Source: Nanobdellati archaeon (GTDB lineage: Archaea; Nanobdellota; Nanobdellia; UBA10117). From it: a DNA stretch of 57,365 nucleotides. Shown piece after piece: positions 8,901-15,323 of the stretch; position 1 is the first letter of the stretch, and each line of letters opens with the position of its first letter. The DNA lies in the NCBI GenBank assembly GCA_018304345.1, contig JAGVWI010000001.1, positions 11,191 to 68,555 of the forward strand. The letters are read 5' to 3'. The translations under genes and the position numbers were made by a program. Under the pieces are notes generated by a model, which had not been told where the DNA came from, did no database searches, and saw only the letters and a program-made list of their open reading frames with translations.

Positions 8901-9615
8901 TGCGACGGTTGAAGATGTTTGGAAGGCATACTTCTTTGCGTACAAGCAGGGAGTCAAAGGCGTTACAATTTATAGAGATGGAAGCAAGAGTTTCCAAGTC
9001 TTATCAAATAAAAGTCAAGTTAAAACCGAAACCAAAGAGGCAGATGAAATTGCAAAAAAGAAATTTATTGCTGCAGTTGTAAGACAGAGACCAGAAGAGG
9101 TTTCTGGAACTACTTATAAAATAAAAACTGGCTACGGAAATTTGTTTGTTACTGTTAATAATGACGAGCAAAATCAACCATTTGAAGTCTTTGCGACTAC
9201 CGGCAAAACTGGCGGTGTACTTGCAGCAAAAGCCGAAGCAATTTGCAGACTTATTTCATTGAACTTAAGAGCAGGCATAAGCTCCGAAGAAATAATTGAG
9301 CAGCTAAAAGGTATTAGAGGTCCAATGCCGACGTGGAGTAAATATGGTGTTGTATTCTCAATTCCAGATGCGGTTGCTAAGATACTTGCGATTCATATAA
9401 ACAGAGGGCAGACTAATTTGTCTCAGTTTTCAAATGAAGTTAAGCAGTCAACTTTACCCGAACCAATGCCAAAACTAAATGGTCTGCAGAAGACCATTCC
9501 TATGGCAATTGCAGATACTGGAGAGATACCAGAATGTCCTGATTGCAAAAATATTTTGCAGTTTGGAGAGGGCTGTGCAGTATGCCATTTCTGTGGCTAT
9601 TCTAAGTGCAGTTAG
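5953..9615 (+). CDS. nrdJ: Adenosylcobalamin-dependent (class II) ribonucleotide reductase with an in-frame intein
   Basis: The product reduces ribonucleotides to deoxyribonucleotides. Of 1220 residues, 354 are an intein (codons 6991-8052), so the spliced enzyme would be 866 residues. Extein signatures are PNSPTLMNAG, LSACYV, the NP-CGE active site divided by the intein, EPCNLGSINL, APTGTIA, a TSCPD-like C-terminal domain (~residues 1035-1160) and a terminal cysteine cluster (CPDC..C..CHFCGYSKC). The GTG at 5953 is chosen because GGGGAG (5938-5943) lies nine bases before it. TTG 5944 and ATG 5983 are alternatives. The intein separates the Asn-Pro from the thiyl-radical cysteine, so unspliced protein should be inactive. 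Confidence 0.93.
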   Translation: MGISEKANLSMLADVDDAHINISENQEKVIRNKYIKDDPSVEIWLRRIARNIALAELIYHSKFHEKIFDGVKNTLQKSDIGNGRLSNSFLIHAGLHNHSSRKENFNKFMHNLYELVSENEEAYKIVNAAEKKFYDMLSKWKFLPNSPTLMNAGRRLQQLSACYVLPIDDSVEGWMKAATDAAIIHKTGGGTGFAASRVRSKNSMVESTRGIASGPMSPFMIINSTTEQIKQGGQRRGANMGILSVYHPDIREFIEFKKPQGQLENFNISVALDENFMNKVESDDEIELVDPYTKEIIAKEKAKDIFDLMVKCAWETGDPGFVFIDRINASGSNPTPALGEIESTNPCVAEGTLVNTPFGYRKVEDLKQGDNISTVFGSEPIKAIEVHNDVPVFKVKFSDGGEQIVTSAHRYFAVKKGSQSKKVQDVRLDELEVGDYVRVEPTHVLISEPEKYAQGLRKGILLGDGCYTQDCYDKNIVKIATSIDDTEYNENVKELFGDWNFRKDDISNNSKSVNMLISNGRDLMQTVGLTQAYSYQKTFDIEQITSIEETIGILDGLLATDGDILLKSNHPQIRFTTSSEDLAQNIRRLLLMIGCHGRIFSEFRDDGGVINGRKIVRKHTKYTIVVSGASADKLAKISKLEKINPIKGKKLRELTKEWLTTGNTWKAKIISIESVGTAKVFDLYCEKSDTWITDGYVQRGCGEQPLLPYEPCNLGSINLSKFVRPDGSDMDWTALGEIVDLTTHFLDNVIEVNNYPLPEIEVIAKGNRRIGLGVMGWAESLVMLGIPYDSEAAIKKAEQVMEFINKSCLKASEKLAEQRGVFPNFKDSIFDENGKYFRVRAFPRNCARTTIAPTGTIAITAALQGSGIEPFFSIAYFRYDAQGIDMLKEGKTPSDDHTFFEYNKLFGEVAKKNNYFGLEERELWRRISDNHGSVRGIKEIPEHIQKVFCSSYDVTTEYHIMQQAAFQRHTDNAVSKTINMPNSATVEDVWKAYFFAYKQGVKGVTIYRDGSKSFQVLSNKSQVKTETKEADEIAKKKFIAAVVRQRPEEVSGTTYKIKTGYGNLFVTVNNDEQNQPFEVFATTGKTGGVLAAKAEAICRLISLNLRAGISSEEIIEQLKGIRGPMPTWSKYGVVFSIPDAVAKILAIHINRGQTNLSQFSNEVKQSTLPEPMPKLNGLQKTIPMAIADTGEIPECPDCKNILQFGEGCAVCHFCGYSKCS
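6991..8052 (+). mobile_element. LAGLIDADG intein inserted at the NP/CGE active site of nrdJ
   Basis: The inserted 354 codons start with Cys (CVAEGTLVNTPFGYRKVEDL, block A), contain block B VTSAHRYF (T..H) and two dodecapeptide motifs (RKGILLGDGCY near intein residue 112 and LDGLLATDGDI near 207), and end with VFDLYCEKSDTWITDGYVQRG followed by the extein CGEQ. The two acidic dodecapeptide residues remain, so a homing endonuclease could be active. The C-terminal end is abnormal: the expected His-Asn before the +1 Cys is Arg-Gly, so the Asn needed for cyclisation is missing. The frame is fully open, with no sign of decay elsewhere. Confidence 0.9.
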
Positions 9616-9654
9616 ATAGAAAAGTTTAACTTACATCGTTGCACAAATAAAATT

Positions 9655-10272
9655 ATGAACAAGCGAGAATATTTCTTATCAATTTTTAAATTAGCCAGAA
9701 AGAAATATGATAAATTAGATAAGAGACTTGCCGCTGAAGACTGGGAGCACGACTGGCAGACTTTAATTGCAACCTTAATGTCGGCTCAAAGCAGAGATGA
9801 GACAACAATTCCAATTGCAGAAAAGTTATTTAGTAATTATCCAACTCTTAAGGCGTTAGCCAGAGCAAAATACGATGATGTCCTGCAGATTTTTAAAAGT
9901 CTTAATTATAATAGAACCAAAGCTAAGCACGTAATTGAAGCTGCTAAATTTATTTTGAAACATTATGATGGAAAAATTCCTGAAGACGTTGAAAAACTAA
10001 TAAAAATTCCTGGAGTCGGCAGGAAAACAGCAAACGTGGTGAGGAGCGAGGTACACAGCTCTGCTGCTATCGGCGTAGATACTCATGTTCACAGAATCTC
10101 AAACGTTTTGGGTTTAGTAAAAACAAAAACTCCGCATCAAACGGAAATAGAATTAGTTAAAATTATACCAAGTAAATATAGAAGCGAAGTAAATAGAATT
10201 TTTGTATTATGGGGAAAGCACGTTACAGGCAGAGACAAAAAGAAGTTTTTAGAAAATATAAACTATAAGTAA
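9655..10272 (+). CDS. nth: Endonuclease III-family DNA glycosylase without the iron-sulfur motif
   Basis: This 205-residue HhH-GPD protein would excise oxidised pyrimidines and nick the resulting abasic site. The helix-hairpin-helix IPGVGRKTANVV contains the catalytic Lys, and GVDTHVHRI contains the catalytic Asp. The region 'MSAQSRDETTI' matches the family's 'LSAQTTD'. The usual C-terminal C-X6-C-X2-C-X5-C ligands for the [4Fe-4S] cluster are absent; the protein ends HVTGRDKKKFLENINYK. It starts a repair/oxidative-stress cluster with the rubredoxin-like protein, SOD and Ogg. Confidence 0.9.
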   Translation: MNKREYFLSIFKLARKKYDKLDKRLAAEDWEHDWQTLIATLMSAQSRDETTIPIAEKLFSNYPTLKALARAKYDDVLQIFKSLNYNRTKAKHVIEAAKFILKHYDGKIPEDVEKLIKIPGVGRKTANVVRSEVHSSAAIGVDTHVHRISNVLGLVKTKTPHQTEIELVKIIPSKYRSEVNRIFVLWGKHVTGRDKKKFLENINYK

Positions 10273-10306
10273 TAACCTTTAAGAAAGCAGATATTTATTT
10301 CTAATT

Positions 10307-10531
10307 ATGGAACTAATGCGATGCAAATACTGCAGCTATGAATTGATACCAGAAGACTTTGAAAAGAAAGAAGTCGGATGGAAATGCAGCTGCGGCGCTG
10401 CAAAAGAAGATTTCAAACCAGCAAAAGACTTTCTTGACGAGGCAATAGATATTCTTAGCGGATATAAAGAGGGTACAACTTCTCCAGAGGTTATAGAGCA
10501 TTCGTGCGGCTGCGCTGATCCAGAGCAATAA
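10307..10531 (+). CDS. Small rubredoxin-like metal-binding protein
   Basis: The 74-residue protein has a rubredoxin-like core: MRCKYCSYELIPEDFEK (CxxC), then VGWKCSCGAAKEDFK, matching the family's 'W.CP.CGA.KDQF' except that the second pair is C-S-C rather than C-x-x-C. A third cluster HSCGCADPEQ closes the protein. Rubredoxins carry single electrons, often to superoxide- or peroxide-reducing enzymes, which fits its position 46 bases before SOD. Altered ligand spacing could mean a zinc ribbon rather than an iron site. The start could be ATG 10307 or 10316. Confidence 0.65.
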   Translation: MELMRCKYCSYELIPEDFEKKEVGWKCSCGAAKEDFKPAKDFLDEAIDILSGYKEGTTSPEVIEHSCGCADPEQ

Positions 10532-10577
10532 CCGACTAATTTATTAAATTAGCTTCTAATCGTTAATTGATATAAAT

Positions 10578-11192
10578 ATGGTATTCCAAGTTAAATCTAA
10601 GGATGAGTTAAAACCAAAAGCATTGAAGGGGATTTCTGATGCTCAGATAGAACCGCATTTTGAAAAACACTACAAAGGCTACATAGCAAAATTAAATGAA
10701 GGCTGGTTGAAATGGCAGAGCGTTGATACGAGCAAAGCAAATCAAAATCTCTCAGACGTTAGGACTCTAAAGGTAGAAGAGTCGTGGAACTGGATGGGAA
10801 CCGTTCTTCACGAATTGTATTTTGAGAATCTAAAACAAAACTCTGGACAAATTAGCACCGCTCTTAAAGGAGAAATAGAAGAAATCTTCGGAAGCTGGGA
10901 TAAATTCAAACAGGATTTCATTGCAACTGGAACAGCTTTGAAAGGCTGGGCTGTGTTAGTTTTGGATTTATCAACAGGAAAGTTGATGATAAATGGTTTA
11001 GATGCGCACAATGTGGGTGGCTTTCTAAATGCAATTCCAATATTAGTTTTAGATGTATATGAACACGCATACTATTTGGATCAAGGTCCTGCAAGAGGCA
11101 AATACATAGATGCTTTTTTCGAAAACATAAATTGGGAAATTGTAAATAAAAGATACGAGAAAGCTAAAAAAGCATACATTGCAGTGAAATGA
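10578..11192 (+). CDS. sodA: Iron/manganese superoxide dismutase
   Basis: This 204-residue enzyme dismutates superoxide. Expected metal ligands are present: His in IEPHFEKHYKGYI, His in MGTVLHELYFENL, and Asp and His in VLDVYEHAYYLD. The normally conserved Trp of 'WEHAYY' is Tyr here, and the usual 'QN(R/K)' after it is QGPARGKYIDAF. The C-terminal FFENINWEIVNKRY is typical. Metal choice cannot be decided by eye. Three bases separate it from the downstream Ogg gene, so they are cotranscribed. Its presence implies at least occasional oxygen exposure. Confidence 0.93.
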   Translation: MVFQVKSKDELKPKALKGISDAQIEPHFEKHYKGYIAKLNEGWLKWQSVDTSKANQNLSDVRTLKVEESWNWMGTVLHELYFENLKQNSGQISTALKGEIEEIFGSWDKFKQDFIATGTALKGWAVLVLDLSTGKLMINGLDAHNVGGFLNAIPILVLDVYEHAYYLDQGPARGKYIDAFFENINWEIVNKRYEKAKKAYIAVK

Positions 11193-11195
11193 TAT

Positions 11196-11843
11196 ATGGC
11201 AGCAAACTTAACTCTGCTCTACGCAACTAAGAAAGAAGATATTAAAAAAAGATTGGAGGACTATAAAAAAATCTGGCACGAAAACGACGAGAAGATATTT
11301 TCTGAATTAGCTTTTTGTTTATGCACGCCGCAGACTAAAGCCAGTGCAGGTGATTTAGCAGTTAAACGACTACTCGAAGCTAATGTTTTATTTACAGGTA
11401 AATTTGAAGACATACAACCGCATTTAACTAAATCTGGCGTGCGATTTAGTAATAATAAATCTAAATATATTGTTGAAGCAAGAGAATTCTTTTCGCAAAA
11501 TAACAAAATGAATATAAAATCTAAACTTAATACGACAGATATTGTTGGATTAAGAAATTGGCTTGCGGATAATGTCAAAGGGTTAGGGATGAAAGAAGCC
11601 TCCCACTTTTTGCGAAATATTGGTTTCGGCAGGGATATAGCCATACTTGATAGACATATCTTGCGTAATATGATTAAATATGAAATAATTCCAGAGTTGC
11701 CGAAAACGATTTCTAAGAAGAAATATCTCGAGTTAGAAGAAGCTCTAAAGAAGTTTTGTAGAACTTCTGGAATTGGATTAGACGAAATAGACTTGTTATT
11801 CTGGTCAGAATACGGAAGTTTGCCTATAGAGAAAATGAAATAA
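11196..11843 (+). CDS. ogg: 8-oxoguanine DNA glycosylase (Ogg2-type)
   Basis: This 215-residue HhH-GPD protein matches the archaeal Ogg2 family, which removes 8-oxoguanine and cleaves the abasic site. Seen are FCLCTPQTKA in the N-terminal helical part, KGLGMKEASHFLRN (hairpin with the catalytic Lys) and the catalytic Asp of AILDRHILRN, ending with SEYGSLPIEKMK, close to the usual Ogg2 C-terminus. It follows SOD by three bases. Its TAA at 11841-11843 directly abuts the 3' end of the minus-strand tRNA-Val. Confidence 0.9.
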   Translation: MAANLTLLYATKKEDIKKRLEDYKKIWHENDEKIFSELAFCLCTPQTKASAGDLAVKRLLEANVLFTGKFEDIQPHLTKSGVRFSNNKSKYIVEAREFFSQNNKMNIKSKLNTTDIVGLRNWLADNVKGLGMKEASHFLRNIGFGRDIAILDRHILRNMIKYEIIPELPKTISKKKYLELEEALKKFCRTSGIGLDEIDLLFWSEYGSLPIEKMK

Positions 11844-11933
11844 TGAGCCGAGGAGGATTTGAACCTCCGGCCTCCGCCTTTCTTAGTATTTTACTTGTAA
11901 GGGCGACGTCATACCGGGCTAGACTATCGGCTC
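11844..11933 (-). tRNA. tRNA-Val(UAC) with a 16-base intron
   Basis: The acceptor stem GAGCCGA/TCGGCTC is perfect, with discriminator A at 11844 and T-arm GGAGG-TTCAAAT-CCTCC. The anticodon stem TCGCC/GGCGG closes the loop C-U-UAC-A-[intron]-A. The insertion AGTAAAATACTAAGAA (11895-11880) lies at the canonical 37/38 position and contains a small AGTA/TACT helix suited to a bulge-helix-bulge. CCA is not encoded. Confidence 0.93.
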
Positions 11934-11965
11934 ATTAGATTAGTCTCAGCAAGCGATTTAAAAAC

Positions 11966-12298
11966 TTACTCTCCGAAGATAGAACCCATACCAGCAAGGC
12001 TTTCTTCTTCAGCCCCTTCAAATCTCTTTTTTACGTCGTCTTTCTCAGCACCAGAGAGTTTTTTTGCGCCGGCATCTAAAAGCATCTTTTCATTTTTTTC
12101 AAAGAATTCGTCTGAAGCCTTTATGTATAGATAATTAACTAATTTATTTATTCCCAATGTGCCAGCTTCTTGTAATCTGTAGCCCTGCACAACAAAAGGA
12201 TTTTTTGTCCAATTTCCTTTTTCATCTTTTGTGTCAGAAGCGTCCAAGATTTTCTTTACGTCTCCAAGATTCTTTATTTCGTATACGTTTGTTGTCAT
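11966..12298 (-). CDS. Hypothetical acidic protein
   Basis: This 110-residue protein is not recognised. It begins MTTNVYEIKNLGDVKKILDA and ends with an acidic helix (KKRFEGAEEESLAGMGSIFGE). The central YRLQEAGTLGINKLVNYLYIKASDEF is likely helical. It has no cysteines, signal peptide or membrane segment. It stands alone on the minus strand between tRNA-Val and a small membrane protein, and codon use looks like that of its neighbours. A conserved cytosolic protein of unknown role is the best description. Confidence 0.6.
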   Translation of the reverse strand: MTTNVYEIKNLGDVKKILDASDTKDEKGNWTKNPFVVQGYRLQEAGTLGINKLVNYLYIKASDEFFEKNEKMLLDAGAKKLSGAEKDDVKKRFEGAEEESLAGMGSIFGE

Positions 12299-12329
12299 AA
12301 CAGAAAATCTATTTGAGCGTTAATAAACT

Positions 12330-12515
12330 TTAGTGTTTGTTTAGTGCTTGTTCCATTTTGTGCCAGCCAGTTTTCTTATTTAAATGCATCCAGAATGCGA
12401 TGAGAAAAAGTGCTAGAGCAAATATAGAAATTTTGTATTGCTTAGCAAGTAACTCTAAAATAAACCAGCCTAATGAAATCATGACTAAACTTAGACTTTT
12501 ATGAGACGCTTTCAT
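12330..12515 (-). CDS. Small membrane protein
   Basis: This 61-residue protein has two probable membrane helices separated by a short charged turn (SLVMISLGWFILELLA, KQYK, ISIFALALFLIAFW), then a basic tail HLNKKTGWHKMEQALNKH. It lies seven bases after the toxin gene of the MazEF pair on the same strand and could be cotranscribed with it. No family recognised. Confidence 0.5.
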   Translation of the reverse strand: MKASHKSLSLVMISLGWFILELLAKQYKISIFALALFLIAFWMHLNKKTGWHKMEQALNKH

Positions 12516-12522
12516 TGGATAA

Positions 12523-12828
12523 CTATTTGAATAAGTCGTTAATATCTTTAATTATTTTATCATAACACTTTTTAGTAATTTTTGCTAATGTCTTTTCTGC
12601 TCTTGATTTTAAAATAGTTTGTATCTGCCAATATTTAGCAGTACTTTTGAAAGGCAAATCTCCTTCTTCAAATTCAAGTAATGAGCCCTTGACGTCAGGA
12701 TTACTTGTTATTGCGCATACAATAAAATCATTTAGTTTTTCGCCGAGTATTAGAACTGGTCTTCTTTTGTTCCCGTCTAAATCAGAATAGGGAAAATTTA
12801 TTACAACAATATCTCTTTTATATAGCAT
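12523..12828 (-). CDS. mazF: MazF/PemK-family toxin (putative endoribonuclease)
   Basis: The 101-residue protein has the PemK/MazF fold signature: LYKRDIVVINFPYSDLDGNK at the N-terminus, then RRPVLILGEKLNDFIVCAITS, with the family's 'D.....P.S...GNKRRPVLV' arrangement. MazF proteins cleave single-stranded mRNA at short motifs. The ATG at 12828 fits the family N-terminus; an upstream ATG at 12843 would add five residues. It overlaps the antitoxin gene by 11 bases, the usual antitoxin-first arrangement. Confidence 0.88.
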   Translation of the reverse strand: MLYKRDIVVINFPYSDLDGNKRRPVLILGEKLNDFIVCAITSNPDVKGSLLEFEEGDLPFKSTAKYWQIQTILKSRAEKTLAKITKKCYDKIIKDINDLFK

Positions 12829-13057
12829 CGTCCCATCTTGCATCGTATGGATTATCCCAAGTTTTCTTCAAAGTTTCTTCTCCAGCTAACATCCAGAGAT
12901 AATCTTCATCGAGCTTAATTTTTTTAATAATGAGTTTACCTTTATCTTCAGAAATAGCGAGCTTTGCACCTTTTTCTATGAGTAAATTAGCTCTTAGATT
13001 CTTAGGAATAACTATTTGACCCTTTTCGCCAACTCTTATAATTTCAGTTTTTGTCAT
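12818..13057 (-). CDS. mazE: AbrB/MazE-type antitoxin
   Basis: This 79-residue protein begins with a swapped-hairpin AbrB DNA-binding domain (TEIIRVGEKGQIVIPKNLRA, residues ~3-22, then 'GAKLAISEDKGKLIIKKI'). The C-terminal segment DEDYLWMLAGEETLKKTWDN is the likely toxin-neutralising tail. Such antitoxins usually repress their own operon. A palindrome-rich stretch at 13054-13077 covers the start codon and the area just upstream, and a TATA-like TTTTTATAG lies at about 13080-13088 (minus strand). Confidence 0.88.
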   Translation of the reverse strand: MTKTEIIRVGEKGQIVIPKNLRANLLIEKGAKLAISEDKGKLIIKKIKLDEDYLWMLAGEETLKKTWDNPYDARWDDAI

Positions 13058-13077
13058 ACTAGTAGGAATATCATACT
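13054..13077. promoter_or_regulatory. Candidate operator of the MazEF operon
   Basis: Two overlapping imperfect palindromes sit between the TATA-like box and the antitoxin start: TCATACTAGTAGGA (13054-13067, centred on CTAG) and AGTAGGAATATCATACT (13061-13077). TCATACT occurs twice, 17 bases apart. The position, covering the predicted transcription start and the antitoxin ATG, suits autorepression by an AbrB-type dimer. Binding is inferred. Confidence 0.45.
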
Positions 13078-13110
13078 GCTATAAAAATATTACGTATACT
13101 TTTAAGAGAA

Positions 13111-13184
13111 TGCCCCCAACAGGATTTGAACCTGTGACCTACAGTTTACAAAACTGCCGCTCTACCGGACTGAGCTATGGAGGC
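13111..13184 (-). tRNA. tRNA-Thr(UGU)
   Basis: Acceptor GCCTCCA/TGGGGGC (one G-U pair), D arm with GCTC..GAGC, anticodon loop UUUGUAA (anticodon UGU) on stem GCAGT/ACTGT, T-arm ACAGG-TTCAAAT-CCTGT, discriminator A. No intron; CCA not encoded. Confidence 0.95.
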
Positions 13185-13220
13185 GTAACTTTAGGTTTAG
13201 AATTGAGTTTATAAGAATTA

Positions 13221-13523
13221 TCACTCAGCTTTCTTTCTGCCTTTTTTAACCCATTTTTCAAGGCTTATTTCTTTGCCACAATTGTCACAAGCGAATGTAA
13301 ATGCGTCAACAGTTTTTTTCTTGCCTTTAATTTCCATTCTTTTTTTCTCACGCTCAAATAGCTGCTGCTTTTCTCCAGATTTTTTGCAGTGCGGACAGGT
13401 GTATTCTATGTTAGCTAAATCTTCATCTTCAAATTTCCAAACCATAATTGCGCAGTTGCCGGCCAGAGTTCTTCTAGTAAAATATGCTAATTTATCACCT
13501 GGACCAGGTTTTCTCAATGTCAT
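13221..13523 (-). CDS. Small zinc-ribbon protein
   Basis: This 100-residue protein has two CxxC pairs: YTCPHCKKSG (residues ~41-50) and FACDNCGKEI (~77-86), separated by a basic segment. This arrangement forms a zinc ribbon. The N-terminus MTLRKPGPGDKLAYFTRRTL and the C-terminus KWVKKGRKKAE are strongly basic, consistent with nucleic-acid or ribosome binding. No specific family recognised. It is flanked by minus-strand tRNAs. Confidence 0.65.
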   Translation of the reverse strand: MTLRKPGPGDKLAYFTRRTLAGNCAIMVWKFEDEDLANIEYTCPHCKKSGEKQQLFEREKKRMEIKGKKKTVDAFTFACDNCGKEISLEKWVKKGRKKAE

Positions 13524-13556
13524 ATTTAGAGAATTATTTTTGCATTTAAAAGATTA

Positions 13557-13642
13557 TGCAAGGGACAGGATTTGAACCTGCGAAGACACTAAGTCATAGG
13601 ATCTTAAGTCCTACCCCTTTGACCAGGCTTGGGTACCCTTGC
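13557..13642 (-). tRNA. tRNA-Leu(UAA)
   Basis: A class II tRNA of 86 bases with acceptor GCAAGGG/CCCTTGC, anticodon loop CUUAAGA (anticodon UAA) on stem TAGGA/TCCTA, a long variable arm, T-arm GCAGG-TTCAAAT-CCTGT and discriminator A. No intron. Confidence 0.95.
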
Positions 13643-13682
13643 ATTAAATTATCTCTGTAGTGTTAGTTTTAAAGTTTAGCTA

Positions 13683-13705
13683 ATGAGTATCAATCTGATG
13701 CTCAT
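13683..13705. promoter_or_regulatory. Inverted repeat upstream of the glycosylation operon
   Basis: ATGAGTATCA (13683-13692) and TGATGCTCAT (13696-13705) are inverted arms of ten bases with one mismatch and a three-base centre. It lies about 20 bases upstream of a TATA-like AGTTTAAAT (~13725-13732), which is 23-30 bases before the ATG at 13755. This is where an archaeal activator or repressor would bind. The regulator is unknown. Confidence 0.4.
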
Positions 13706-13754
13706 AACTTTTCTAATGAGAATAGTTTAAATGACTTAGCAATTCGGTAATGCT

Positions 13755-14600
13755 ATGGATATAGAGTACGTGAATTGCAACTTGTGCGGTAAGGATGATA
13801 CAACGTTTGTAACTAAAACAGTACAGGACGGACAGGAATTCAAACTTGTAAAATGCGCCTCCTGCGACCTAATTTATCTGAATCCGAGATTGACGTGGGA
13901 TACTATAAAAGGAATTTATTCAGAAAACAAGCTTGATAATTTCCAATATTATCTAAATACGAAAGATTTAGATGAGCAAACTTTTACCGAAAGATTAAAT
14001 CTCATTAGGCAATATACTACGCCAGGAAAAGTTTTGGATATTGGAAGTAGTATAGGTATATTTCTGCACGCCGCACATAAACAAGGCTGGCAAATTTTTG
14101 GAATGGAACTAAACAAAGAAGAGGCAAAATATTCGGAAGAGAATTTTGGAGTTAAATTAGTATCAAGTTACGGAACAAAACCAAAGTTTGATTTAATTAA
14201 TATGAGTGATGTAATTGAGCATTTCACTCATCCAAAAGAAGAGCTTCAAAAGATAAGCAAAGCTCTAAAACAAAACGGACTGCTCTTGATTTCTACGCCG
14301 GATTTTGATAATAAATTAACAAGAAAAGTAGCAATTAAACCACACGAACATCTTTATTACTTTGATAAAACTACATTAACAAAACTTTTAGAGGATACTG
14401 GTTTCAAAGTTTTGTATATTGAATCAACTACGAGAAAGCTCTCACTTAAAACATTAAGATACAGTTCAAGTTTCAATACATCCAAAGTAAAGAAATTTAT
14501 TTTGGATATCATAGTATATACTAAAACATACAAGATCTTTGATTTTTTTGTAAATAAGACCAATCCAGATTTATTGGTAATAGCGCAGAAGATACTTTAA
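13755..14600 (+). CDS. SAM-dependent methyltransferase with N-terminal zinc knuckle
   Basis: This 281-residue class I methyltransferase has an N-terminal Cys cluster (CNLCGKDD, then VKCASCDLIYLNPRL) of the kind found in sugar C-methyltransferases. The SAM-binding loop VLDIGSSIGIFL is at ~residues 94-105 and the acidic MSDVIEHFTHPKEEL at ~150-163. The two following genes are a GT2 glycosyltransferase and a membrane glycosyltransferase, so it likely modifies a glycan or lipid-linked sugar. The substrate cannot be assigned. A palindrome precedes its promoter. Confidence 0.8.
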   Translation: MDIEYVNCNLCGKDDTTFVTKTVQDGQEFKLVKCASCDLIYLNPRLTWDTIKGIYSENKLDNFQYYLNTKDLDEQTFTERLNLIRQYTTPGKVLDIGSSIGIFLHAAHKQGWQIFGMELNKEEAKYSEENFGVKLVSSYGTKPKFDLINMSDVIEHFTHPKEELQKISKALKQNGLLLISTPDFDNKLTRKVAIKPHEHLYYFDKTTLTKLLEDTGFKVLYIESTTRKLSLKTLRYSSSFNTSKVKKFILDIIVYTKTYKIFDFFVNKTNPDLLVIAQKIL

Positions 14601-14624
14601 AAGACTTTGTAAATTGGTTTCTGT

Positions 14625-15323
14625 ATGCCGAAAATCATAGTTACAATACCTACTTGGAACGAAAGTCTAAACATAAAATTACTAATAGATGAGATTTTAG
14701 CTTTGAAAAATAAGGATTTAGAAATTGTTGTAGCTGATGATAATAGCCCAGATGGAACTTGGAAAATTGTTGAAGAGATTTCAAAAACAAACAAAAAAGT
14801 TCATTTGTTACACAGAGTAACAAACAAAGGTAGAGGTTTAGCAGGAATTGACGGCTTCAAAAAAGCTATGGAACTTGGCGCAGATATAATTGTAGAGATG
14901 GATGCTGATTTTTCGCATCACCCACGACATATTCCTGAACTTGTTAACTCTCTTCAAAATGCAGACGTCTCAATTGGCTCAAGATTTAAGATTGGTGGCT
15001 ATGATAAGCGGGGATTGAAACGAAGAGTTTTGACGAAAGGCTCTAACGCTTTCGCAAATATAGTTTTGGGAGTAAACCTAACAGATCCAAATTCCGGTTA
15101 CAGATGCTATAAGCGGGAAGCTATGGGAAAAATTGTAGATAAACTAAAAGCGCCGGGACCAGATATAGTTCAAGATGTAATAGATAAATGCAAAATAAAT
15201 AATTTAAAACTGATTGAGATACCAATAGATTTTCAGGACAGAGAGCGCGGTGAAACTACAAAAACTTTCAAGGATTTTATTAATGGTGCAGTTACAACTC
15301 TAAAATTGAGATTCTCGCGATGA
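14625..15323 (+). CDS. Dolichol-phosphate mannosyltransferase-like GT2 glycosyltransferase
   Basis: This 232-residue GT-A fold enzyme resembles polyprenyl/dolichol-phosphate sugar synthases. Visible are IPTWNESLNI, VVADDNSPDGTW, the metal-binding EMDADFSHHPRHIP (DAD motif), IGSRFKIGG, NPNSGYRCYKREA-like DPNSGYRCYKREA and a C-terminal DRERGETTKTF. It would transfer a nucleotide sugar to polyprenyl phosphate on the cytosolic face. It starts 24 bases after the methyltransferase, and its stop overlaps the next gene's ATG by four bases, so the enzyme and its likely membrane consumer are cotranslated. Confidence 0.9.
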   Translation: MPKIIVTIPTWNESLNIKLLIDEILALKNKDLEIVVADDNSPDGTWKIVEEISKTNKKVHLLHRVTNKGRGLAGIDGFKKAMELGADIIVEMDADFSHHPRHIPELVNSLQNADVSIGSRFKIGGYDKRGLKRRVLTKGSNAFANIVLGVNLTDPNSGYRCYKREAMGKIVDKLKAPGPDIVQDVIDKCKINNLKLIEIPIDFQDRERGETTKTFKDFINGAVTTLKLRFSR

